From an uncultured Pseudomonadota bacterium (lineage in GTDB: Bacteria > Pseudomonadota > Gammaproteobacteria > Steroidobacterales > Steroidobacteraceae): a stretch of DNA of 12,901 nucleotides. Positions 1 through 6,658 of this stretch are shown one piece after another (positions within the stretch are counted from its first letter, which is position 1; every line of letters begins with the position of its first letter). The notes under the pieces were generated by a model, which did not search any database, had not been told where the DNA came from, and was given only the letters and a program-made list of their open reading frames with translations. The stretch covers positions 1 through 12,901 of the forward strand of contig CAITAM010000451.1 of the NCBI GenBank assembly GCA_903890265.1. The letters run 5' to 3'. The position numbers and the translations under genes are program-made.

Positions 1-602
1 ATTCACCGACCCGGTCGCACTACCCGGAGGCACTCAGCGAGCTGACGGCCGAGCAGTGCCGCGCCTTCGGCGAAAAATACCTCCGCGATACGATGGCCTA
101 CCGGGTGGGCAAGCCGTTCTTCATCGACAAGATGCCGAACAACTTCCGCAACATCGCCCTCATCCAGCTGATGCTGCCCCACGCGCGCATCATCGACGCG
201 CGGCGCGACGCGATGGACTGCTGCTTCTCGAACTTCAAGCAGCTGTTCGCGTCCGGTCACCAGTTTTCCTACAGCCTGTCCGACATTGGCCGCTACTACC
301 GGACCTACGTCGAGATGATGGCGCATTGGGACCGGGTGCTGCCGGGCCGGGTGCTCAAGGTCCAGCACGAGGACGTGCTCGCGGATCTCGAGAGCAGCGT
401 GCGGCGTATCCTCGACTACTGCGGCCTGCCGTTCGAGCCGGCCTGCATCGAGTTTTACAAAAACACCCGCCGCGTGCACACGGCAAGCGCCGAGCAGGTA
501 CGACGGCCGATCAACCGGGACGGCGTCGGGCAATGGCGGCCGTACGCGCCGTACCTTGGCGAACTGACCGCCGCGCTCGGCGACCTCGCCCGGACGGATT
601 GA
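1..602 (+). CDS. Sulfotransferase family protein, C-terminal part (5' end outside window)
   Basis: The frame is open from the first base; the first whole codon is at position 3 and the stop is TGA at 600-602, so 199 residues are visible. The product probably transfers sulfate from PAPS to a hydroxyl or amine of an unknown acceptor. The segment FIDKMPNNFRNI followed by PHARIIDARRDAMDCCFSNF matches the conserved core of TPR-linked sulfotransferases (Sulfotransfer_3 type), including the R-D-x-x-D-x-x-x-S 3'-phosphate-binding motif. The C-terminal GVGQWRPYAPYLGEL is also typical. The N-terminal PAPS-binding loop and any TPR repeats lie upstream of the window. The ATG at 93 is internal, because the homology continues upstream of it without a break. 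The gene converges with the GMC gene, with 21 bp between the stop codons. Family is confident; acceptor unknown. Confidence 0.88.
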   Translation, partial: SPTRSHYPEALSELTAEQCRAFGEKYLRDTMAYRVGKPFFIDKMPNNFRNIALIQLMLPHARIIDARRDAMDCCFSNFKQLFASGHQFSYSLSDIGRYYRTYVEMMAHWDRVLPGRVLKVQHEDVLADLESSVRRILDYCGLPFEPACIEFYKNTRRVHTASAEQVRRPINRDGVGQWRPYAPYLGELTAALGDLARTD

Positions 603-615
603 CGACCTCCCGGTT

Positions 616-634
616 CCGGGGCGCTACGCCCCGG
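616..634. terminator. Hairpin between convergent genes, probably bidirectional terminator
   Basis: Perfect 8-bp GC stem: CCGGGGCG at 616-623 pairs with CGCCCCGG at 627-634 around a 3-nt loop (624-626). The loop is exactly the TAG stop codon of the minus-strand GMC gene. It lies 14 bp past the sulfotransferase stop. No T-tract follows on either strand, so it is not a textbook intrinsic terminator; it could stop transcription weakly or protect 3' ends. Confidence 0.5.
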
Positions 635-2246
635 TGTCCTCCTGCAGCATCGCGGCGCCTTTCTCGCCCACCATGATCGACGGCGCGTTGGTGTTGCCCG
701 ACGTCACGTAGGGAAACACGGAGGCATCGATCACGCGCAGGCCGTCGAGGCCGTGCACCCGCAGGCGGGCATCGACCACGGATTCCTTCGGGTCCGGTCC
801 CATCCGGCAGGTGCACGTCGGGTGGTAGACGGTGCCGGCGCGCTGGCGGAAATCGGCCAGGAGCTCGTCGTCCGACTGCTTCGACGGCCCCGGGATCATT
901 TCTTCCTCGATGACGTCGGCGAGCGGACGGGTGGCGGCGAGCTTCCTGAGCAGCCGCATGCCGCCCATCGCCTCCTCGATGTCCTTGTCGGTCGAGAGGT
1001 AATTGGGGTGGATGGCCGGATGCACCAGCGGATCGCGGGAGCGGATCTCGAGGTGCCCGCGGCTGGTCGGGCGGCAGGAATTGAACGACAGCAGGAAGGC
1101 CGCGAACGGATCCGGGTTCATGAGCTTTCGCGTGTCGCCGGGGCTCGTCGTGTAGCTCGCGGGGTTGAAGTAGAGCTGCAGGTTCGGCACCGGCTGGTTG
1201 AGGTCGCTGCGCACGAACCCGCCACCCTGGTTGACGCTCATCGACAGCGGGCCGCTGCGCGTCAGCACGTAGCGGATGCCGGCCCACAGCTTGCCGTACC
1301 AGGGGTAGAGCTCGTTGTTCAGGGTCCGCACCTTCGAGCGGTAGAAGTAGCTGATGTTGAGATGGTCCTGCAGGTTCCGGCCGACCGCGGGGGCGTCCTT
1401 AACGAGCGGGATGCCGTGCTTCCCGAGGAGCGCCCGCGGCCCGACGCCGGACAGCTGCAGCAGCTGCGGCGAGTTGATGGCACCGCCCGAGAGCACCACG
1501 GAGCGTGCGGCCGTGGCGGTCACCTCGCGACCCGCGGCGTCGCGGTAGACGACGCCCGTCGCCCGCGTGCCCTCGAAGGTCAGGCGCAGCACGTGGCAGT
1601 TCGTGCGCAGCGTGACGTTGGCCCGCTTGCGGGCCGGGTGCAGGTAGGCGAAGGAGGTCGATTCCCGAAAGCCGTTCCGGGTCAGTATCTGGTAGATGCC
1701 GACCCCTTCCTGCTGCTCGCCGTTGAAGTCGGCCGTCTCCCGGATACCGAGCGCCTTGGCCGCATCGAGGTAGCGCTGCACCAGCGGATGGCAGGAACGG
1801 GACACGTCCGTGATGCGGATCGGTCCGCCAGCGCCGTGCACCGCCGAGGCGCCGCCGCAGTGGTCCTCGAGCTTCTTGAAGTACGGCAGCACGTCCTCCC
1901 AGCCCCAGCCCGGGTTGCCGGCACGTGCCCAGTCGTCGTAATCCTGCGCGAGGCCGCGCATGTAGACGAGCGCGTTGATCGAGCCCGAACCGCCAAGCAC
2001 CTTGCCGCGCGGCCAGTAGGCCTTGCGGTTCAGGGTGGCTGGATCGGGCTCGGTCTCGTACATCCAGTTGACCCTGGGGTCGACGAAGGTGCGGCCGTAA
2101 CCGATCGGCACGCGGATCCAGAAGGTATTGTCCGAGCCGCCGGCCTCCAGCACGAGCACGCGGTGCCGGCCGCTCTCGCTGAGACGCCCGGCCACGACGC
2201 AGCCGGACGTGCCGGCGCCCACGACGATGTAGTCGTAACTCTCCAT
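624..2246 (-). CDS. GMC-family FAD-dependent alcohol/choline dehydrogenase-like oxidoreductase
   Basis: 540 aa, the usual length for bacterial GMC oxidoreductases. These flavoenzymes oxidise an alcohol to an aldehyde or ketone and pass electrons to a quinone or other acceptor. Visible features in order: the FAD-binding Rossmann motif VVGAGTSG (residues 8-15) with the ribose-binding Glu34 in LVLEAG; the GMC signature region PRGKVLGGSGSINALVYMRG (79-98); the second GMC signature GGAINSPQLLQLSGVGP in the middle; the catalytic His475 in VYHPTCTCRMG; and Asn520 in SGNTNAPS, where the partner catalytic His/Asn sits. No signal peptide is seen, so it is probably cytoplasmic. ATG start with GGGGAAG about 7 nt upstream. 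It is the last gene of the minus-strand operon, 19 bp after the enolase-family gene. Family is very secure. Substrate is not: choline is unlikely to be implied by the name alone, and a polyol, sugar or long-chain alcohol is equally possible. Confidence 0.93.
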   Translation of the reverse strand: MESYDYIVVGAGTSGCVVAGRLSESGRHRVLVLEAGGSDNTFWIRVPIGYGRTFVDPRVNWMYETEPDPATLNRKAYWPRGKVLGGSGSINALVYMRGLAQDYDDWARAGNPGWGWEDVLPYFKKLEDHCGGASAVHGAGGPIRITDVSRSCHPLVQRYLDAAKALGIRETADFNGEQQEGVGIYQILTRNGFRESTSFAYLHPARKRANVTLRTNCHVLRLTFEGTRATGVVYRDAAGREVTATAARSVVLSGGAINSPQLLQLSGVGPRALLGKHGIPLVKDAPAVGRNLQDHLNISYFYRSKVRTLNNELYPWYGKLWAGIRYVLTRSGPLSMSVNQGGGFVRSDLNQPVPNLQLYFNPASYTTSPGDTRKLMNPDPFAAFLLSFNSCRPTSRGHLEIRSRDPLVHPAIHPNYLSTDKDIEEAMGGMRLLRKLAATRPLADVIEEEMIPGPSKQSDDELLADFRQRAGTVYHPTCTCRMGPDPKESVVDARLRVHGLDGLRVIDASVFPYVTSGNTNAPSIMVGEKGAAMLQEDTGA

Positions 2247-2265
2247 TGCCCGACTTCCCCGCCGC

Positions 2266-3453
2266 TCAGACGACCGGGTGCTGGGTCATTTCAAGGTGCA
2301 GATCGCGGTCGGTGTAGGGGAACTTCGCGATGTACTCCTCGTTGAGCTCGACACCAAGGCCGGGCTCCTTCGGCGGGATGACGTAGCCGTCCTGCCACTG
2401 GATCGGCTTCTTCAGGATGTCGCCGTGAAAGCCGCCCCAGGTCTCGATGCCCTCGAGAATGAGGAAGTTCGGCGTGCTGGTCGCGAGCTGGATGTTCGCG
2501 GCGCCAACCACCGGACCGCAGTAGAGGTGCGGCGCGATCTGCACGTGATAGACCTCGGCCATGCCGGCGATCTTCTTGGCTTCCAGCAGTCCGCCGACCC
2601 GGCCGAGGTTCATCTGCAGGATGGCCGCGGCCCCCGCGTTCAGCAGTCGCGCGAAGTCGTACTTGGTGGTCAGCCGTTCGCCGGTGGCGATCGGAATCGT
2701 CGTGCCACGGGCCACGCGGGCCGTCTCTTCCGGCGCGTCCGGCGGCACCGGCTCCTCGAACCACAGCGGGTCGTAGGGTTCCATGCGCCGGGCGAGGCGG
2801 ATGGCACCCGCCGCCGTCATCTGGCCGTGCGTGCCGAACAGGAGGTCCGCCTTCGTGCCGCAGACCTCGCGCAGCTGCTTGCAGAACCGCTCGGACAGCG
2901 CGAGCGACTCGAGGTTGAGCTGGCGGCCGTCGAACGCGGTGTACGGGCCTGCCGGGTCGAACTTGAGCGCCGTGAACCCCATCTGGAGGTACTCGGCAGC
3001 CCGGATCGCGGCGAGGTCGGGGTCCGCGTAGACGTTGGTCTGGTCGCCCGGCCGCGGGTAGATGTAGGTGTAGGAGCGCAGCTTCTCGTGCACCTGGCCG
3101 CCGAGCAGCTTGTAGACCGGCTGGTTGGCTTCCTTGCCGATGATGTCCCAGCACGCCATCTCGAGCGCGCTCAGCACGCCCATCAGCGACAGGTCCGGAT
3201 GCTGCGTGAAGCCCGCCGAGTAGACGCGCCGCCACATCTTCTCAATGTCGTGCGGATCCTCGCCCGCCATGTACCGCCCGAACACGTCCTCGGCCATCTG
3301 CGTCACGATCGACGGGTGGAAGGGCAGGCAGTAGGCCTCACCGATGCCGGACACGCCACCGTCGGTCGTGATCTTCACGAACACGAAGTAACGGCCGCCA
3401 AAATGCGGCGGGGGATTGCCGACGACGAAGGTCTTGATGTCCTTGAGTTTCAT
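2266..3453 (-). CDS. Enolase-superfamily (mandelate racemase/muconate lactonizing type) dehydratase-like enzyme
   Basis: 395 aa, with the capping domain at about 1-125 and the TIM barrel at about 126-370. Members abstract a proton alpha to a carboxylate with Mg2+ help; most relatives with this layout dehydrate sugar acids. Visible positions are the KFD motif (K164, D166), LLFGTHGQ (G207, H209), WFEEP (E233/E234), ATGER (E259), QMN (Q280, N282) and IAPHLYCGP (H309). The H209-H309 distance, and the 26-residue steps 207-233-259, match galactonate dehydratase DgoD as I remember it, so a sugar-acid dehydratase is the best guess. However, the first metal-ligand position (usually Asp) is Gly207 and the usual Asp paired with the second His is Asn282. 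The gene lies 15 bp downstream of the aldehyde dehydrogenase and 19 bp upstream of the GMC gene. ATG start; a weak GAGAG precedes it. Family is sure; reaction is inference. Confidence 0.9.
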   Translation of the reverse strand: MKLKDIKTFVVGNPPPHFGGRYFVFVKITTDGGVSGIGEAYCLPFHPSIVTQMAEDVFGRYMAGEDPHDIEKMWRRVYSAGFTQHPDLSLMGVLSALEMACWDIIGKEANQPVYKLLGGQVHEKLRSYTYIYPRPGDQTNVYADPDLAAIRAAEYLQMGFTALKFDPAGPYTAFDGRQLNLESLALSERFCKQLREVCGTKADLLFGTHGQMTAAGAIRLARRMEPYDPLWFEEPVPPDAPEETARVARGTTIPIATGERLTTKYDFARLLNAGAAAILQMNLGRVGGLLEAKKIAGMAEVYHVQIAPHLYCGPVVGAANIQLATSTPNFLILEGIETWGGFHGDILKKPIQWQDGYVIPPKEPGLGVELNEEYIAKFPYTDRDLHLEMTQHPVV

Positions 3454-3468
3454 GCGCTCTCGTTCCGT

Positions 3469-4902
3469 TCAGGCAGGGTAGAAGCCGTTGATGGATTTCA
3501 GTTCGAGGTACTCGAGCAGGCCGTGCAGGCCCCATTCACGCCCGTTGCCGGACTGCTTGTAGCCGCCGAACGGCGACTCGTAGTCCTGCGGCGCGCCGTT
3601 GAGGTAGACGCTGCCGGCGCGCAGGCGCCGGGCGACGGCCTTGCCCTTGGCGTCATCGCCGGTCTGCACGTAGGCCGCGAGACCGTAGGGCGTGTCGTTG
3701 GCGATCCAGATGGCCTCGTCCACGGTCTTGAACGGGATGAGGCAGAGCACCGGGCCGAAGATCTCTTCCTTCTCGACGCGCATGCCGGGTTTGACGTTCG
3801 CGAAGATCGTCGGTCGGACGTAGTAGCCCGTCGTCAGGCCCTCCGGGCGGCCCGGGCCGCCGAGGACGATGCTCGCGCCTTCGGTCGGGCCGAGGGCGAT
3901 GTAGCTCTGGATCTTCTCCCACTGGGCCTTCGAGACCACCGGTCCGATGTGGCTGCCGGGCTTGCTCGGGTCGCCGACCTGCACTTTGGCGCCGGCCTCG
4001 ACGGCCAGCGCCACGGCCTGCTCGTAGACCGACTCCTCGATCAGCATCCGGGTCGGGGCGTTGCAGGACTGGCCCGAGTTGTTGAAGCAGTGCAGGACGC
4101 CGCGCCGGATGGCCTTCGGCAGGTCGGCATCGGCAAAGACAATATTGGGCGACTTGCCACCCAGCTCCTGCGACACGCGCTTGACCGTGTCGGCGGCGGC
4201 CTTCGCCACCTGGATGCCGGCGCGGGTCGAGCCGGTGAAGGACACCATGTCGACGTCCGGGTGCGAGGACAGCGGCTGCCCGACGTCGGGCCCCGTGCCG
4301 TGCAGCATGTTGAAGACGCCGGGCGGGAAGCCCGCCTCATCCAGCATCTCGGCAAGGAGCTGTGCCGAGAGCGGCGACATCTCGCTCGGCTTCAGGATGA
4401 GGGTGCAACCGGCGGCGAGCGCCGGCGCGACCTTGGCGGCCAGCTGGTTCATCGGCCAGTTCCACGGCGTGATCAGGGCGCAGACGCCGATCGGCTCCCG
4501 GACGAGGTTGGCGCGGCTGCCGGAGCGGGTCTCCCAGTCGAGCGCGCGCGCAGCCGCAATGGTCGCCTCGATGTGGCCGGGGCCGCAGGGCGCCTGGGAG
4601 TTACGCGACAGATCGTGTGGCGCACCCATTTCGGTCGTGATTGCGGTGACCATCTCGTCAAAGCGGCGCTTGAAGACCCCGTCGAGCTTCTCAAGCAACG
4701 CGAGGCGCGACTCGAGCGTGCTCTGGCCGTAGGTCTCGAACGCCGCCTTGGCGGCGGCGACGGCGAGATTGACGTCATCCGGGCCGCACAGGGCGATCTG
4801 GGCCACGGCCTGCTCGGTCGCCGGATTGACGACAGGCAGCGTGCCGCGATCGACCTGAGGGTGGACGAACCGGCCGGCGATGTAGGGGATCAGGGTCTGC
4901 AT
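3469..4902 (-). CDS. NAD(P)-dependent aldehyde dehydrogenase
   Basis: 477 aa. Oxidises an aldehyde to its acid in the cytoplasm. All the key ALDH positions are present (numbering from MQTLIPYIAG): N148 in TPWNWP, K171 in LKPSE, the FTGSTRAG cofactor loop (222-229), general base E246 in QELGGK, catalytic nucleophile C280 in NSGQSCNAPTR, and EEIFGPV (379-385). The start is ATG at 4902, preceded by GGAG with a 5-nt spacer. A longer reading from a TTG at 4926 has no such site and adds eight unlikely residues. The gene is second in the minus-strand operon, after the MFS transporter and an 87-bp gap holding a strong hairpin, and 15 bp before the enolase-family gene. The likely role is oxidising the aldehyde made by the GMC enzyme. 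A close paralogue begins at 11707. Aldehyde substrate unknown. Confidence 0.93.
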   Translation of the reverse strand: MQTLIPYIAGRFVHPQVDRGTLPVVNPATEQAVAQIALCGPDDVNLAVAAAKAAFETYGQSTLESRLALLEKLDGVFKRRFDEMVTAITTEMGAPHDLSRNSQAPCGPGHIEATIAAARALDWETRSGSRANLVREPIGVCALITPWNWPMNQLAAKVAPALAAGCTLILKPSEMSPLSAQLLAEMLDEAGFPPGVFNMLHGTGPDVGQPLSSHPDVDMVSFTGSTRAGIQVAKAAADTVKRVSQELGGKSPNIVFADADLPKAIRRGVLHCFNNSGQSCNAPTRMLIEESVYEQAVALAVEAGAKVQVGDPSKPGSHIGPVVSKAQWEKIQSYIALGPTEGASIVLGGPGRPEGLTTGYYVRPTIFANVKPGMRVEKEEIFGPVLCLIPFKTVDEAIWIANDTPYGLAAYVQTGDDAKGKAVARRLRAGSVYLNGAPQDYESPFGGYKQSGNGREWGLHGLLEYLELKSINGFYPA

Positions 4903-4907
4903 GGTCA

Positions 4908-4911
4908 CTCC
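4908..4911 (-). promoter_or_regulatory. Ribosome binding site fixing the aldehyde dehydrogenase start
   Basis: On the minus strand GGAG is followed by a 5-nt spacer (TGACC) and the ATG at 4902. This selects 4902 over the upstream in-frame GTG at 4908 and TTG at 4926. Confidence 0.7.
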
Positions 4912-4930
4912 AAAGGTCTCGGTCAAGTGT

Positions 4931-4964
4931 GGGTCCGGTCCGCGCCGTGCGCGGCACCGGGCCT
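4931..4964 (-). other. Strong intergenic hairpin between MFS and aldehyde dehydrogenase genes
   Basis: The inner stem is CCGCGC (4940-4945) with GCGCGG (4949-4954) around a 3-nt loop. After one bulged base (C4955) it continues with CCGGT (4935-4939) against ACCGG (4956-4960), and GG/CC can pair further out. It occupies the middle of the only sizeable gap inside the minus-strand operon. There is no T-tract on either side, so it is more likely an mRNA-stability or partial-termination element than a full terminator. Confidence 0.5.
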
Positions 4965-4989
4965 CGGGTGGTGGCGGGCGACGACGGCG

Positions 4990-6378
4990 TCAGGTCGCCT
5001 CCGCGCAGATCTTCACGCCGGTCGCACGCTCCTGATCCTGGAGCATGGTCCGGGTGCAGGTGAAGTAATGGTACGTCGCCCAGAAGCCCGACGGCGCGAT
5101 GCACAGGAGCGCAAGGCGCAGCGATTCGGCGCTGTTGGCGTGACCGCTCGCGAACAGGCCGCTCAGCCAGCCGCCGATGGTCGGTGCGAGGATCAGGTTG
5201 CCGAGGTTGGCCGCCAGCAGCGTCGAGGCACAGAACAGGGCGCGCATCGGCGGTGGCGACAGGTTGTTCAGCATCCCGAAGCAGGGTCCGATGTAGAAGT
5301 AGATCGCCGGCACGAAGATCCACAGCATCGCGCGGGTGAGCTCCAGCGAATGCGTGTAGTAGATGACGATGGAGGGGATTGTCGCGAGTCCCACGCCCCA
5401 GCCCATCAGCCAGACGATGCGACGCGGGTCGCGGAAGAACCACGGCTGGGCGATCAGCCAGCTGGTCAGGACCGTGGCGCCGATGCCGCCGTAGAGATGC
5501 ATCGGTCCCGTCAGGTCACCCGCTTCACCGACGGTCATGCCGTAGGTGCGCTGCAGGAAGGTCGGCGTGAACCACATGAGCCCCCAGCCCCAGAACGCCG
5601 TGATGGCGCTGGCGAGCATCAGGTTGACGGCCGACTTCTGGCCCCAGAGGAAGCGCACGGTCTCGCCAAGGCTCGGGTGCGGCTCGTCGCTCTTCAAATC
5701 CAGCTGGCCGCGCTTGGGCTCGCGTACCGTGAGATAGATCAGAAGGCCGACCACGATGCCCGGTGCGCCAAGGACAATGAACACCGAACGCCAGCCCGTG
5801 GTGCCGGCGAGCGCCGTCGCGGCGTGCGCCGCCCAGCCCTGGCCGTCCGCCACTTCGCCGGCGAACTGCGCGGCGAGCCAGGCGCCGATCGGCGCGCCGA
5901 GCGAGAACACGGTGAGCGCCATGGGGCGCAGCTGCGACGGAAAGTAGTCGGACAGGATCGAATTGGCGCCGGGCGTGCCGCCGGCCTCGCCGATACCGAC
6001 ACCGATCCGCGTCATGCTGAACTGCAGCGCAAATTTCGCCTTGCCGCACAGCATGGTCATGGCCGACCAGATGATGAGGCAGATCGAGACGATGTTGCGC
6101 CGGTTGCCGCGATCGATGAGCCAGGAGAGCGGGAAGCCGAAGGCCAGGTAGAAGATCGCGAGCGGCAGGCCCGCCGCCAGGTTGACTTCGAGGTCGCTCA
6201 GGCCGAGTTCGAGGCGGATGGGTTCCAGCACCGTCGAGATCACGTAGCGGTCGGCGATGCTGAGCGTGTACACCAGCACCATCATCAAGAGCACGTACCA
6301 GCTGGCGAGGGTCGAGGGCCGGCGCTCGGCGGCGACCTGTGCAGGCGGGGAGGCGATCGTGGCCGCTTTTGCCGACAT
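4990..6378 (-). CDS. MFS transporter, spinster-like family
   Basis: 462 aa with about twelve hydrophobic segments; an inner-membrane secondary transporter, presumably a proton-coupled importer of the substrate degraded by the genes behind it. The cytoplasmic N-terminus is about 25 residues. TM1 ends in IADRYVIST (D43, R44). The loop after TM2 carries the MFS motif-A-like WLIDRGNRRN (86-95). TM4 holds RIGVGIGEAGGTPGANS (124-140), a signature I associate with the spinster-like group. The start is ATG at 6378: AAGGA lies 6 nt upstream of it but directly abuts the alternative ATG at 6384, which would leave no spacer. It is the first gene of the minus-strand operon, facing the divergent control region. 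Substrate is unknown; family members move a wide range of small organic acids and lipophilic compounds. Confidence 0.9.
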   Translation of the reverse strand: MSAKAATIASPPAQVAAERRPSTLASWYVLLMMVLVYTLSIADRYVISTVLEPIRLELGLSDLEVNLAAGLPLAIFYLAFGFPLSWLIDRGNRRNIVSICLIIWSAMTMLCGKAKFALQFSMTRIGVGIGEAGGTPGANSILSDYFPSQLRPMALTVFSLGAPIGAWLAAQFAGEVADGQGWAAHAATALAGTTGWRSVFIVLGAPGIVVGLLIYLTVREPKRGQLDLKSDEPHPSLGETVRFLWGQKSAVNLMLASAITAFWGWGLMWFTPTFLQRTYGMTVGEAGDLTGPMHLYGGIGATVLTSWLIAQPWFFRDPRRIVWLMGWGVGLATIPSIVIYYTHSLELTRAMLWIFVPAIYFYIGPCFGMLNNLSPPPMRALFCASTLLAANLGNLILAPTIGGWLSGLFASGHANSAESLRLALLCIAPSGFWATYHYFTCTRTMLQDQERATGVKICAEAT

Positions 6379-6384
6379 GGACAT

Positions 6385-6389
6385 TCCTT
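6385..6389 (-). promoter_or_regulatory. Ribosome binding site deciding the MFS start
   Basis: Minus-strand AAGAAGGA ends immediately before the ATG at 6384 and 6 nt before the in-frame ATG at 6378. Normal spacing favours 6378; the two proteins differ by only two residues. Confidence 0.6.
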
Positions 6390-6416
6390 CTTTTTAGGCC
6401 ACCGCAGGCGTGGCTC

Positions 6417-6440
6417 GAACCGGTCCGGGAACGGTCCCGG
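6417..6440. repeat. Short direct repeat overlapping an inverted repeat, candidate operator
   Basis: GAACCGGTCC (6417-6426) is nearly repeated as GAACGGTCC (6429-6437), so the shared CGGTCC units (6421 and 6432) lie 11 bp apart, one helical turn. Overlapping them is a perfect inverted repeat, CCGGGA (6425-6430) and TCCCGG (6435-6440) with a 4-bp centre. It lies about 40 bp upstream of the MFS start, where a regulator could bind or the leader RNA could fold. Confidence 0.4.
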
Positions 6441-6467
6441 CTGCAGGCGCCCCGGCGCCCGATCGCC

Positions 6468-6473
6468 ATTATG
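6468..6473 (-). promoter_or_regulatory. Candidate -10 element for the minus-strand operon
   Basis: On the minus strand the sequence reads CATAAT, five of six matches to the sigma-70 -10 consensus, in otherwise very GC-rich DNA and about 90 bp upstream of the MFS start. No good -35 hexamer is seen 16-18 bp upstream, so an activator would probably be needed if the site is real. Confidence 0.35.
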
Positions 6474-6528
6474 GGCACGCGCCCGCCATCCGACACAGCT
6501 TGCAGGGTGCGCGCGCCGCGGCGAGCAG

Positions 6529-6557
6529 AATTTTTTGCGGACGCGGAAATTTTTTTT
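6529..6557. other. Paired AT tracts in the divergent control region
   Basis: AATTTTTT (6529-6536) and AAATTTTTTTT (6547-6557) stand out in a region otherwise rich in G and C. Their starts are 18-19 bp apart, close to two helical turns, which would tend to bend the DNA. They lie roughly 100-130 bp before the plus-strand dehydrogenase and 150-180 bp before the minus-strand MFS gene. Possible roles are an UP-like element, a curved region or a nucleoid-protein site. Confidence 0.4.
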
Positions 6558-6603
6558 ACGTCTCCGGACGAGCCGGGCCGGTAGCCTGTCCGCCATAGCC
6601 TTG

Positions 6604-6622
6604 GATGCTGCTTTGCAGCATC
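6604..6622. promoter_or_regulatory. Perfect 19-bp palindrome upstream of the dehydrogenase gene, candidate operator
   Basis: GATGCTGC (6604-6611) and GCAGCATC (6615-6622) are exact inverted copies around TTT. The palindrome ends 36 bp before the ATG at 6659. No T-run follows, so it is not a terminator in the plus direction. Its position suits either a repressor operator over the promoter or start region, or a hairpin in the 5' leader. Confidence 0.5.
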
Positions 6623-6658
6623 TCCCTTATGTCTGCCTGATTTCCACCACGGGGTCCC

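Noticed and set aside
753..2345. 530-codon plus-strand frame over the GMC gene
   Set aside because: Antisense shadow of the GMC reading frame; low-complexity composition and no domain.
2266..3453. Enolase-family gene as a decaying pseudogene because of its missing acidic residues
   Set aside because: The frame is intact at the normal length, and neighbouring motifs (WFEEP, ATGER, APHLYCGP) look well kept, so subgroup specialisation is more likely.
6531..6557. T-runs in the divergent region as intrinsic terminators or an sRNA end
   Set aside because: No stable stem ends immediately before either T-run, and no gene ends nearby.
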